Made by a program: the position numbers and the translations under genes
NCBI GenBank assembly: GCA_918807975.1
Contig: OU964934.1
Span: 1,984,001 to 2,048,000 of the forward strand
DNA from: Aplidium turbinatum
Lineage: Eukaryota; Chordata; Ascidiacea; Aplousobranchia; Polyclinidae
Direction: 5' to 3'
Length of the DNA stretch: 64,000 nt
The notes under the pieces: generated by a model
What the model was told of the DNA's origin: nothing
Databases searched by the model: none
Seen by the model: only the letters and a program-made list of their open reading frames with translations
In this document: piece by piece, positions 1 to 11,674 of the stretch
Layout: each line of letters begins with the position of its first letter
Position numbering within the stretch: position 1 is the first letter of the stretch

Positions 1-3000
1 CAATGCTTTGCTTCCACTGGTTCAGTTCAGCTACAAAGGTTGAAGATAGCCAAGTTAGACGTGGATCGTCTGTTGTACGATATGGCGCCAACCTTTTATT
101 GTATCCATATGCCACCCTGGTGTTCATTACATCGAACCACTGGTTCATCATGCCGGCGAACCAGGCACTTCGCTCCATTTCAGGACCACCTCGTTTTTGC
201 ATCAACTGGCTGACTGTTCCGGATAGAACTTGAGCTGCGTAGCAAACTCTCATTTTTGAGTAACTTTGTAAGTTAAAATGGGCGCTGGTCAGCTTGCAGC
301 AACGCAGCTCGGTGCTTTCATAGAGATGTGGAACTTTTACGAAATGCTCCCACAATATTTGCTTGCTGCCATACTGCAATAACCTGGGGCCACCAGGCCT
401 GCTGGATGCGATGTTGTTTCGCGTAGTTTTCAGCAAGTGTGGAGGATCAGAAATAAAAAAAATGCAATATTCTGGATTATATATGTTGCGACATTTATAT
501 GGAACTTCTAAATTCAAGTTGTTCATTTGTTGGAACATTTTTCTGTTGACGCTCATTCCGTCAGCTATCACACATATAACTGTGAAGCCACATTCTCGCT
601 GCAATGCAGCTATTGCTTCCCAAACTGCACTTGTCTGTTCATGTGCTGATATCGCTTTCGTTGTCAGAAACATAAGTGGACGGGAGAAGCCACTTAAAAT
701 TGAACGCACATAAAATTGAAGGCAATGTGTGGCAGCTTGAGGAGTGTCAGAGTGCTGTGTTCGATGTTCTCCGATGTCCACAAAACCTACAATTCTATCC
801 TGGGAGACACTATATGCCAGGTTCTCCTTCACTGAAAAGTAAACACAAAAATTATGATATGCTTCACTTGAGCCATTCGTTCAGCCTGTCATGTTACAAT
901 GCGCAAAAATAAAAAATTCTCTGATGCCTACGATGTTAGAGTGATCTCATGGTAATTTGGGGGTGCTGATTCCAAAAATGGCATCGGCTTAGCGATATTG
1001 GCTCTAGTTATCAAGATATTCAGTGTTTTTAAAATTATATTTCTTGTTAAAAGCGTAAATTAATTTAAATTTGTTATGAGTAGTCATTTTCTATGTTCAC
1101 ATATTACTATTCAAAAATTATTTTATAACCTTTCATCTCATCAATGGATAATGCTAAAAAACGCTCGTGCTCTTTCATCTTGAGACCTCTCTCCGCAATT
1201 TCTGTTAACACTTCCTTTGAAAGACCTGGGGTGGTTTTGTGGACACTCCTGTCATGTTAAAACAAATTAACCAGGTTGGTATTGGGTGACTAAACCTATG
1301 AAATGTTGCTAACTTATTGCAATACTTCGAAGTTGTTGGACACTAAATTAACTTACAAGACGTTCTATTTAACTGCGATGATTAATAAAAACAGACGTGA
1401 TTTAACTGTTGCAGCAAAGAAAACAAAATTATATCGTGTATGCATTACCTGTAATCATGCAGCGTCCTTGAGCTTGGCAAGCGTAAAAATCGACTTCCCC
1501 TTAATTCTTCATATGCTGCCTTGCTTTTGCAAGCAATGCTAAGGCAAAATCTAAAACGCAACAGAAAGTTCAACCACAAGGCAACACAGTCATGCGAGTG
1601 TAATGCATAACAACAATCAGAGACGTAACGATGGGGAACGGGGAAGGGTTGGATCAGTCGACAAGCACTGAAATTCTTTTTTCTCAATTGTAAGCCATAC
1701 TTTTTAAGATGTATCAGATGGGAATTGTACAGTTTTCGGAATTTGTGAAAAACGTCGATCAAATTTAGCATGCTGAAATTTCAGGTTAGCAAATGTTGAA
1801 TAGAACAGGGCATCCTGTGTAAACCATGTTAGGCTTAGTACGATGCCTTAACCATAGAAACTATCACCTTATAATTTCTGGATGGTAACGTTCTCCACAC
1901 TTTTGGGTTTTTTGCAATTTGCATTGTTCTCTCCACAAAATTGAATGGAAATCATCCACATTTTCTTCATTTGTTGCTAATATAAATAATGTAGAAGGAA
2001 ATTAAACAGACACTTAAGCAATAAGCAAGCATATAGCAATAGTTTCAACCTTAACAACGACATTATCCCCAGTTGTAGAACTTATACGTAGCTATACAAT
2101 GTCAACCTCTGGGGTTGTATTACATCAATGAAACAAAATCGTTATGGAATAATAATGACTACACAAAAATAAAAAGATAATCAATAATTTTATTCAGAAT
2201 ATTGATCATCTTTTCAAATTACCACATTTTAAAATGATTATATTAAAATTACCTGCTTCATACATTTCAATTTATTAGCCATTACTGTAAACCTCTACAG
2301 CTTCCATCACTAGGCCACAGCAATGATATGGTTTAAATAATATCAATATTATTAGCAATAACAAAACAATTAGCAATGAACAAACCTTTAGTCATAACAC
2401 TGGTGAAATATGAGGACAGTTCTTCATCAACATGCACATGATTACGTGTGTTACTCAACATATCCTGCACTTGTTCTTCAAGCTCTGATATTCTATACCA
2501 TTACCAGGTAAGTATTACATGATTAGAAGCAGATAAATTCTTAGAAATATGCAACACTAACAGGTACACCACTAAGTACAAATGCACTAAAATACTTAAT
2601 GCCTTAACAGTGAAAGTGTTTTAGTGCACGTACCACTAATGTATCACTATCACTACATAATTCTTATAGGTATATATCATAATAATAATAGAATTTCTAT
2701 AGCGCCAGACCTCGAAATTCGTTTTTGTTGACGGCGGACAAACGTGTCCGGTCTGAGCAGCTATCTCGGCGGACAAATTAAGTCTCACGGCGGACACACC
2801 AGTTTTAGCGTCGATTGTCGTGCTTTATTCACTTTATCTTGAAAATTCTTCGCCATTTGAGAACTATAGCTACGGTTTAGAAGGCTTTTTAAAATTTCAG
2901 CAAAGTCACTCTGAAAGGCTTTCAGACCAACGACGTGCGCTTGAAGAGTCAAAGCGCCGTGTCGCTGCTCAATACGCCGCATAACTGATTGACTTTCGCC

Positions 3001-4158
3001 GAACGAGGTCGCGCGGCTTCTTGCGTCACAATGCTTTGGCACGAGTCGGAAAAACTTCTACGCTAACGCTACTATTTTCTGCTGTGCAAAGTTTCACTAG
3101 TCCTTTATCTTTAAGTTTATTTTTGCGTGTCATGTGAGCGAAAGTGAATTTTCCCTGGGCCTTTTCTTTCTTACAGTAATACCAAAACTTCACAAATTTT
3201 GCTGTAATAGCTTACTGAACTCGTATAATCTAATTTTGTAACCAACCTTGCCGTATCAATATTACTAGGAGATCAAAGCCAAATATTGTGACGTAAAACT
3301 TGAACAAAGTTGCGCTGATTAGTGTAGAAGTACCGGTACTCCCATCGATTCTTAGCGAAGAATTCACCTGAGTTGTTACCCTGATTCAATGTCATCAATT
3401 GTTGAAGCAACGTAAAAATCGAACGTTTTCCTGCTTGTATGGAAGCTACCCAGATAACATAATCTATCATTTTTACATTGATTCAACGTCTGCGTCTACA
3501 TAGAATTAATATAAGAATGATAGATTTTGTTGTCTTGGTGAGAAATACAGTATTCACATTTTCTAGATGCGCGCTAGAATACGCGGGAAATTATATTCTT
3601 GCAACAATTGTTAGTACTATGCAATGACGATTTGTATCGCTAGTTCCTGAGTTATTTCTCGGCGGACAAATATGACCGATCTAAATGGTACTTCCCGCGG
3701 ACATCACATGCTGTGACGGCGGACATGACCGCCGTGTCCGCCGTGAATTTCGAGGCCTGGCGCCGTAACTATGGTGTAGCACCATGCTATGCCATCATAC
3801 CATAGTAAATAATCAGAAGTAAGCACATGGCCATATAAGCTAAACCCACCGGAAGCCATTTTTATGGCTATTGACGTTAATTACTTTCCACTGAGGGCAG
3901 ATTTTACCTAGAGCTCATAACTCTTTCTTTATTTATTATACCATAGTAAACATATATTACCGTTTATCTTTAACTTGTATAGTAGCTTTAATTCTCGAAG
4001 GCACTGCTGTTGCTACTCGCAAACGTTTTAGAGGAATCGCACTGACGTTTTCTTCGTATTTCTCTTTTTTCTTGCTCTTTGCTGCTTGTTTGAAATCTTC
4101 CCGCTCGCAATTTAAGCATTTTACATGATCGCATGTAAAAATACAGCAGGCAACAGAC
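1..4158 (-). CDS. P-element/THAP9-type transposase gene, spliced, partial at window edge
   Basis: Six exons read on the minus strand: 3961-4158 (start tentative), 2386-2492, 1868-1976, 1449-1550, 1130-1248 and 1-831 (runs off the window). Every junction I checked is GT..AG and the phases join in frame. The predicted protein has a Cys/Lys-rich piece, a short coiled coil (KRISELEEQVQDML), LWREQ and RYHPEIIR, then LPSSRTLHDYR, SIDEMK, VGFVDIGEH, CVIADGMSVN and SDPPHLLKTTRNN. These match the RNase H-fold region of P-element/THAP9 transposases. The Asp of SIDEMK (codon near 1140-1142) and of ADGMS (near 560-562) fit the first two catalytic acids; the third would lie beyond position 1. No stop or frameshift is seen in any exon. 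The THAP zinc finger expected upstream was not found. It could be an active or recently active P transposon or a domesticated host gene. The spliced structure is seen in the sequence; the function is inferred from the family. Confidence 0.82.
2706..3759. mobile_element. non-autonomous DNA transposon (hAT-like), copy 1
   Basis: The ends are inverted (CAGACCTCGAAATTC at the left; the right end is its near complement). Sub-terminal GGCGGACA/TGTCCGCC motifs repeat several times near both ends. It lies wholly in one intron of the P-transposase gene. A second, inverted copy of the interior is found at about 37590-38312. No clean target duplication is visible, so the hAT label rests only on the CAG..CTG ends. 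It has no coding capacity. Confidence 0.7.
3449..3538. mobile_element. 90-bp TA-targeting CCCAG-type MITE nested in the 1-kb element
   Basis: It starts CCCAGATAACATAATC right after TA and ends with an imperfect inverted copy. An ACATTGATTCAACG core is near the middle. The second copy of the host element (near 37690-37710) lacks this stretch, so the empty site is visible within the same window. Confidence 0.6.
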
Positions 4159-7045
4159 CTATGCAGAGTATAATGTACATAGAATGAATGTAATATTCAC
4201 TCAAACGAGTTGAATTTGTTTAAAACTTGTCTATTGGATATTGTAAAAAAAATATGTTTAGTTAGGTGTCCTTTTAAGGCAGTAAGAATTTTGAAAACTG
4301 TCTTTTAGCTAAATATTTTACATAGCTTGTTTTCGTTGTAAATTAACTTGTTAGAATACTCAAATCAACATCAAACATGAACAATAAACATAGAAAAATT
4401 TATATCAACAACAAAACATTCTTTTAAACTCATCCGGTTCAGTGTTCCCTCTGAGGCGAGAGAAATGCAAAATTTTTTGGGCATTTTTGCACTGCTCAAT
4501 ATAAAGTGAGAAGCCATACAATGCTGGGCATGTTTAGGTTAAAAATTTAGGGCATTTTCTCAGCCACCATTTTGTAGAGGGGATCCTGATGCGGTTCTAG
4601 TTTAAAAATACCTTAGTGCCAGTCTGGTTGTTTTTGGGACAGCTTCTTTGCCTGTGGTAAATGCTTCAGCAGATTTTGTGGTAATGTGCGTGAATGTAGT
4701 GAAGCGTGACGGCCGACACGTAAAACGGAGCAAAAAGAGGAGTTTCCACTCATGGTGTTATATCTCGTTGGTTCGATCTGGCAGTAAAATGCTTATAAGT
4801 GTGCGCCACTGAAAATTAAGGTGGTGGTGCAATCCTGGTTTGACTCCCGGCTTAAGCTGTTGTTGACAAACACCGCTCACCAAGATTGTATAGTTGCTGA
4901 AGGAAAAGCGCCCGAGAGAAAGAACTGACCACCTTGGATGGCTGGTTTTGAATTTTTATCCTCGAACTGACAAAGCCTGAGAAGTTATTCCTGGTAGTTT
5001 CGCATACTTGCAGAGGCTCTTGACGCAGGGCCGGTTACCGAGATTTGCACAGTTAAGTTTTCCTATTGTTAATGTTGAAGCGTTGCTTCCAGAGAATTGT
5101 TGGAATTATTCTATTCACTGGGTTCCGCTGAATGGAAAGCAGTCCTGAATGCGTTTCTCAAGCGCATACTCCGAGAGTCGAACCAACGCCGCGTGATCTT
5201 GATCCACTGAGCTAACGGGGCGGATGGTGGCTGTTTTTCGTTAGTTCCTCTTCTTAGTGCCAAAGGTGTAGTACAATGAGAATCTCTATGCTTGGATTCA
5301 AGTATGGATCTGTAGCGGACGCTGCTTTTCAGCACATCCACCCATACATAGCCATCAGTGGGATGGCAACATTCCTGGGCGAAGTCGGCAAGGAATGATA
5401 GGACACGAGGTCGACTATGCTGTTGTATTGTCCACTAACTCAGACGATCAGTACCGGTACTTGCTCACAATGTAACGATCAATACTTGCTCACAATTATG
5501 ATTTTTAATCTTCGATCCAGCAACACAAAAAAGTAAGGAAAAACACCCGAATGGTTAAAGCTCCACCACCAAAAACTGGATACAAAATATTGTCGCCTCT
5601 ACATTACTAACAGCCTTGAGTCAGAAGTCATAGCTGCTGCACCAAAATCATAATATACAGACTCTGAACTAAACCGATTCAAACGTCATACTGGCAGCGG
5701 GAGAAAATAGAAGCCGTAGCAACAACAAAACTGATATACTGATTTAGAATTACCCAGACTGATTTTTGAGTTCTGATTTAAAATCGTGATTAAAGCTTCT
5801 TTAAGAAAGGTTCTAGTTTGGAATAGCGAGTTTTACATACGATCACATAACGCAACACGACTGCAAATCTACATAACGATGAACCAAGGTAGGAATTCGG
5901 CATAGCGCCTTACAAACGGTTCATTACTGAATTGAATTCCCGAGACGTGCAAATATGAGCTCAAAGACCAGAACTTCCTGGAACAAATCTAATGACGTAT
6001 ACGTGAGCGCATACGTGAGCTCTCTGGCGCTACAGACACTCCCGCAAGAAGGAAAACGGGGTAGCCGTTTTAGTCCAGTCGTTGAAGCGAAAAAAAGGGT
6101 CGAACCTTGACTTAATTGGTGTAAAGCTGAAACTTTGCACATTGTTTCTGTTGATTATGTAGCCTACATTGACCGAAAAAAAATCCCCGTGAAAATCTTT
6201 TGGTAAAAAAAAGTTATCCGCCTTTTTTGAAAATCCGCCATTTTTTTCTCAAATTGGCGGATAAACAAAATTTGAATATTTTTTCGTATCGTCATACTAC
6301 GGCTTTTTTAAAATATGATATTATCATTGTCACAATTATTAAGCAAGTAGGTAGGCCTACTCAATAACATCTATATTTGACTTTAAACGAAGTGACATAA
6401 ACAAAATATAGGCCTATAATAGCCTGCCGGTACGATAATGTATAATAGTTCCAAAAACGATAATTTTGTTCACTTATAGTCAGGTCAATATATATCAGGT
6501 CAAGACCCCAAAAATTTCCTACAGAAGGTTTTCCAAATGTTTTTTCTAGTATTTTTCATTAAGAATAATATATTAAAAATCAAGGAGAATCTGAGCACCG
6601 GAAAGTTGTCATTTTCAAGATGGCCGCCAAAATAGTATAATGACAATAATTCACTTAATATTCATGCTAGAGCTCTAATTCTGGCGTCTATCCCTAGGTT
6701 TAAGGTGGTATGGAATTCAATAAGACAATTCAAAATGAAATTAACTAATTAGTTTAATGGAAAGGCTTATATGAAAAAAAAACACTAGTGAAACACTGGC
6801 AGTACAAGAATCGCAGACCACTTATTAAGTTATTTACATTCAGTTACTTAATAAGTCCTGGTCATTATCTTCATCCAGTAATGACTGATTGTAGCCTACG
6901 TATTGTCACAGGCATCAAGTTGCCACTGTCCACATGCTGAGATACAGGGTAGATTATTCTGCCTACAGCTATACCTGGCAGTGCTACAGGCAGTTGTACA
7001 GTTGCAGTGGATAATCTATAAGAGGGAATCTGGGTCAGCATGCAT
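4159..7045. other. non-coding stretch, mostly unassigned
   Basis: No convincing exon was seen on either strand. A hAT-like terminus (CAGTGTTCCCTCTGAGGC) begins at 4440 without a recognised partner. An imperfect hairpin of TTATCCGCC/GGCGGATAA lies at about 6213-6266. Short TAGGCCTA motifs recur near 6350-6430. The missing first exon of the P-transposase gene would be expected here or further right. Confidence 0.4.
5171..5222 (-). repeat. tRNA-like fragment, probable SINE head
   Basis: On the minus strand an A-box-like TAGCTCAGTGG is followed about 18 bases later by a B-box-like GGTTCGACTCT. The spacing leaves no room for an anticodon arm, so this is not a working tRNA. A tRNA-derived SINE head or a tRNA pseudogene fits best. 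Confidence 0.35.
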
Positions 7046-7702
7046 TCATGTCACAAACTGACTGCCTTCCAGTTTCCAACCCCACCCGTAAGTTTCCATA
7101 TAACTCTCCTGTCCTAGCCACACCATTATTTGGTAGTAAACCCTTAGACAGTGAAATTTTTTTGATGACTCAGTAGGTGGTAGGCGTTCTGGTGTCACAA
7201 ATGATTGGGAAGAGACTACTTTTTTTCTTAGTACGCTGTAGTGCAATGACGAGAGGAAATCCGTCCGCGTGCCCCCAAAAGTCACAGCCATCGCTTGAAA
7301 ATCTTTGTTCACAATGGATGCTGCTGTCTGCTTTGGAAGAAGGAAGTAATTTGCACAGTCTTTCAGAGTAGCATTACCCTTTACCAGCTTGTAAATGACA
7401 GATTTTCTTACCCACATCAATAATTCTTGATGTTGTGTCACATCCAGTGTAGGCATGTAGAAAAAGTGATTGGAACATAATTCTTCACCCATCACCATTT
7501 TCAGCTCGTTCATATTATACACTTTGTCAGCATTTTCCTTGTCGGAACGGAAATATAGATCTTTGTCTGCTTGTTGCGCATAATGAAGAAGCAGAACCAA
7601 CAGATCTGTGTCTTCTCCAATCAACGTTGTCGAGTGTGACACTGCATTAAGAACAGTAGCCTTCACAATCGGAACATCAGCATCCCCTGGAGCATTGATC
7701 AC
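7046..7702 (-). pseudogene. fragment of a repetitive uncharacterised protein with a PIN/XPG-I-like segment
   Basis: A 218-residue open stretch has GDADVPIVKAT and IGEDTDLLVLL near the start, resembling the acidic metal-binding pattern of PIN/FEN-type nucleases. Its end reads KFHCLRVYYQ...WLGQES...WGWKLEG. I know this combination from multi-copy uncharacterised invertebrate proteins often found among transposons. The 5' side is closed by a nearby stop and no ATG is in place, so it is a remnant or an internal exon. No partner domain was found next to it. The family resemblance is from memory; no function is assigned. Confidence 0.5.
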
Positions 7703-8299
7703 TTCGCAGCCTTTAGACTACCCCGAAGTGTTTTACTGATCAAGTCGATCATTTTTTCGTTTGTGTATGTTCATGTACATTAACGTCATCCTCGCCACAA
7801 CACCATTCACAATATTGCTCAGGGTTTGATTCTGAGAAAAAGGTACATAACCAACCAGTCAGGGCCGGATTTACCAATAGGCTAGACAGGCTGAAGCCTA
7901 GAGCCTCAACGTCCAGGGGCCTCGAAATTCGGTTTCGAAGTTTGTAACTCTTTTAAAATTTCGATAAGTCTCGATTTCGAGTAATGGGTAGTACCAAATT
8001 TAAGTCATAAGTAGAATAGACAACCGAAAACAGACATTGCCGTTAGCTACAGCGTGGGTCAGGTGTACGTCAGAAGGCGTACACCGATGCATAGCGCTCA
8101 AGTCCGTTTTCCCGCAGTGCAGGATAAAGATATGAAAAACAGAAACAAAAAGTTTAAACCCTACCTAAACTATAGATCTACACATAGGCTACACTGTTGG
8201 TGTTGGTTTGTGGAAAGAATTATCAAATAAAGAAATAGCCTAGCCTACTGGATAGAGAGAGGCCCTTCTGAAGTTCAGCACAGTTGTGGTACATTTTCT

Positions 8300-9187
8300 A
8301 GTTCCAAACGAGTGTACAAAAAGCAATCCAGGTTTAGCACAAAAACTCTGTTTTTTGCAACGAAAGTCAATGGTGAAACATATAGCAGAGAGTGGCTTGT
8401 ATATTCCTCTGCAAAAGGACGCGTAGCCTATAGGCTATTGCTTTGTTTGTTAAAATTTTCCAAATGATGCATCTTCTTCGGCTTTATTAGCTTCTGATGG
8501 TTTTGATGACTGGCACAACTCTTATCTTATCCAAGTTCATGAAAACTCAGAAAAACACACAAATGCCATGTTAACCTACCTAACAAGGCAGCGAGGATAT
8601 ACGCTTACTTCAAAGCTGGAGGAGCAAATAAAAGCAGAACAGCAGTATTGGTGGCATGTAATGGAAAGAATCACCGCTGTAATTTGTAGTCTTGCAGCAC
8701 GAGGTTTGCCTTTTAGAGGGGACAATGAACGATTTGGATCTTTCAAAAACGGCAATTATCTTGATCTTTTAGAACTAGTGGCAAAATTTGATCCATTTTT
8801 ACTTGCTCATATCAATCGCTATAGAAGTTCAGGATCAGGAAATCCCTCTTATTTGTCAAAAACTATTTGCGAAGAGATGATTCAGCTCATGGCCAAAAAA
8901 GTTAAAGAGTCAATTGTAGGTGCCGTGAAAAAATCGTGATATTTCAGTTTTTCTGTGGATTGTACTCCCGATATTTCCCATACCGATCAGTTAAACTTTG
9001 ATTATCAGATACGTGTCTCCTGTAAACGGTTTACCAAGTGAGAGATTTATAACTTTCCTTGAGCTGAAAGACTACTCTGGGGTAGGCATGGCAGATTTCG
9101 TGCATAAATATCTCACTACTGAGGTTCAGCTTGATTTTAATAAATACCGAGGGCAGTCTTATGACAATGCTGCAAACATGGCTGGTA
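8300..9187 (+). pseudogene. hAT (ZMYM1-like) transposase, N-terminal half
   Basis: The remnant shows KVNGETYSREWLVYSSAKGR, FDDWHNS, a region like DUF4371 (LEEQIKAEQQYW, RGLPFRG, NGNYLDLLELVAKFDP), FSVDCTPDISHTDQLNF and YDNAANMAG. This order is typical of ZMYM1/TTF-type hAT transposases. It is decayed: a 10-bp palindrome at 8426-8435 breaks the frame, a stop lies at 8937-8939, and a one-base frame change occurs near 8997. The right edge is the TA insertion site of the 7-kb element. Confidence 0.75.
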
Positions 9188-9202
9188 CCCAGTAAACATT
9201 GA

Positions 9203-9800
9203 TTGTTGGGGCAACATTGGCAAGAAGTTGGCCGCAACATTGGCAAGATGCAGACGCCAACATTGGCAAGATGTTTTATGCACCATTTGGATGCATCTAG
9301 CCAGCGTTGGCGTCTGCATCTTGCCACCGTTGGCTTCTGCATCTTGCCAACATTGGATTATGCATCTTGCCAACGCTGGCTTCTGCATCTTGCCAACATT
9401 GGCTTCTGCATCTTGCCAACGGTGGCAAAATGTTTTATGCACCATTTGGATGCATCTGGCCAGCGTTGGCGTCTGCATCTTGCCAACGCTGGTTTATGCA
9501 TCTTGCCAACGTTGGCTTCTGCATCTAGCCAACATTGGCTTCTGCATCTTGCCAACGTTGGAAAAATGTTTTATGCACCATTTGGATGCATCTGGCCAGC
9601 GTTGGCGTATGCATCTTGCCACCGTTGGCGTCTGCATCTAGCCAACGTTGACTTCTGCATCTAGCCAACGTTGGCTTCTGTATCTTGCCAACGTTGGCAA
9701 AATGTTTTATGCACCATTTTGCTTCATCTTGCCAACGTTGGCATCTGTATCTGGCCAACGTTGGCAAGATGGCTTGTGCACCATTTTGCTTCATCTGGCG
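9203..9800. repeat. 23-bp minisatellite with palindromic core
   Basis: The basic unit is about TCTTGCCAACGTTGGCTTC plus TGCA. It holds the perfect 12-bp palindrome GCCAACGTTGGC. About every four or five units a longer variant carries AAAATGTTTTATGCACCATT, giving a higher-order pattern. The open frames seen across this stretch on both strands are by-products of the repeat and not genes. Confidence 0.9.
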
Positions 9801-10251
9801 CCTAAATTCTGGTTGACTTTTATGCACCATGATGCTGCTTCATCTGATCTATTGACTATTGTGATGCCCGCGCTTTGACCAAGGTTGGCCATGCGAAGCA
9901 AGCTGGTGCATAAAACATCTGAACCGCATTGGCATCTACATTTGCCAAACGTCTCTGTACTTAAACCTCGCTCATCACCAAAAGTTTATTGTTGAACCTA
10001 GCTAATCCTTGGGCGAAAGAACAGCAGCAACACGGATTTATAAGCAACACTTCTCCCTTTGTGACAAAGCAAAGTAACAGCCGAGCTTCGTATATTTTCA
10101 CATTTATTAGAAACAAGCCACATCAAATCGTATTGATAGATGGAGATTCATTGCACATCAGCAGCTTTTTCTTGTGTATCTTTATCATTGTGAATTCCTG
10201 AGAATGAAACAAAAATATTTAATTCAAGAGGGCTGTTTGGCAACAGTGTAG

Positions 10252-10950
10252 GAATCATAGGCGTAGCCAGGGGGGCAAAAGGGGCCATGCCCCCCAAATT
10301 TTCAAACTTTGGATTCCGAAGTTGAGCCCTTTGTTGAAAATGCAATAAAGTCTGTAGAAATTTATATCGTTTTCCAAGACATCTGGCTATTAACACCCCC
10401 AAGGACTTGTTTTAGACACACAGAAAGACACCAATAAATTTTCCAAATCGTAAATCGCCCAAAATTTACGCGATTTACATTTCTTTGAACTAATTTGTGG
10501 AAGCAATTTCAGAATGGCTTACTCTGTTGGGCTTTTGTGTAGTTATTGAGTTTTTGTTTAGCTGTGTTTTTGGTGTTCTCTAATTTAGCCGCAGTTTTTG
10601 CCAGTTTGTGTGTAAGAGCTATCTTTAATAAGTTAATAGCTGTTTATCTGCTAATAAATTTCATACAAATATTACCCTAAAAGTGTTTTCAGAAAGCGCT
10701 ATAATCCATTATTTGAGTGTAATTTTTCAAAAATTTTCCGGGGGAGCATGCCCCCGGACCCCCTTAGAATACGCGTGCCTTCGGCACGCTCTTACCCCGC
10801 TACCAGTTTTATTGCTTCAACCCACCAGGATACGCCACTGCACATCAAGCGGCGATGGCTTTAAATCAAACACTTTGTTGTTCTCTTCAATTCATCAAAT
10901 ATTTGGCCCCCCCCGCCAAAACATTTTTCTGGCTACGCCCCACAGTGTAG
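10252..10950. mobile_element. hAT-type MITE, copy A
   Basis: It has ends of the form CATAGGCGTAGCCAGGGG and CTGGCTACGCCCCACAGTG, with G/C runs next to both ends and an internal GGGGGAGCATGCCCCCGG. It is about 690 bp and non-coding. It lies in inverted orientation about 35 bp from copy B of the same family. Its own target duplication is ambiguous. Confidence 0.7.
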
Positions 10951-10985
10951 CATTTTGATCAGTTGTCGTTCAGGATACTACGAAG

Positions 10986-11666
10986 CAGTGGCATAGGCAG
11001 AAAAAAAATTTGGGGGGGGGGCCAAATATTTGATGAATTGAAGAGAACGACAAAGTGTTTAATTTAAGACATCTGCAGTGGCGTTTCCTGGTGGGTTAAG
11101 TAAGAGAAGCAATAAAGGTGATGGGGGGTTAGAGCGTGCCGAAGGCACGCGTTTACTAGGGGGGTCCGGGGGCATGCTCCCCCGGAAAATTTTTGCAAAA
11201 TTACACTCAAGTAATGGATTATAGCGCTTTCTGGAAACACTTTCAGGGAATATTTGTACGAAATTTATAGACAGATAAACAGCTATTAACTTATTAAAGG
11301 TAGCTGTTACACACAAACGGGCAAGAATTGCGGCTAAAATTAGAGAACACAAAAAAACTTAGCTACACAAAAACTACAAAAAAAACCAACAGAGTAAGCG
11401 ATCCTGAAGTTGCTTCCACAGATTAGTTAAAAGAAGCGTAAATCGCGTAAACTTTGCGCGATTTACGATTTGCAAAACTCATTGGTGTCTTTCTGTGTGT
11501 CTAAAACAAGTCCTGGAGGGTGTTAATAGCCAGATGTCTTGAAAAACAATATAAATTTATACAAATTATATTATATTTTCAACAAAGGGTTCAACTTCGG
11601 AATCCAAACTTTGAAAATTTGGGGGGGGGCCATGGCCCCTTTCGCCCCCCCCTGGCTACGCCTATG
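10986..11666. mobile_element. hAT-type MITE, copy B, with 8-bp target duplication
   Basis: It starts CAGTGGCATAGGCAG and ends CTGGCTACGCCTATG. The 8-bp duplication CTACGAAG is exact (10978-10985 and 11667-11674) and fits the hAT pattern nTnnnnAn. The interior matches the reverse complement of copy A over nearly its whole length. Confidence 0.8.
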
Positions 11667-11674
11667 CTACGAAG

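Noticed and set aside
5171-5222. Functional tRNA gene
   Set aside because: A- and B-box-like sites are too close for an anticodon arm, and the acceptor stem does not pair.
9203-9800. CRISPR-like array
   Set aside because: Units are contiguous with no unique spacers, and the context is animal DNA. The 29-bp repeat at 39880-40035 was rejected for the same reason.
9031-9878. Many overlapping frames on both strands with repeating Ala/Cys/His/Leu patterns
   Set aside because: They are translations of the 23-bp minisatellite; frames stay open only because the unit lacks stops.
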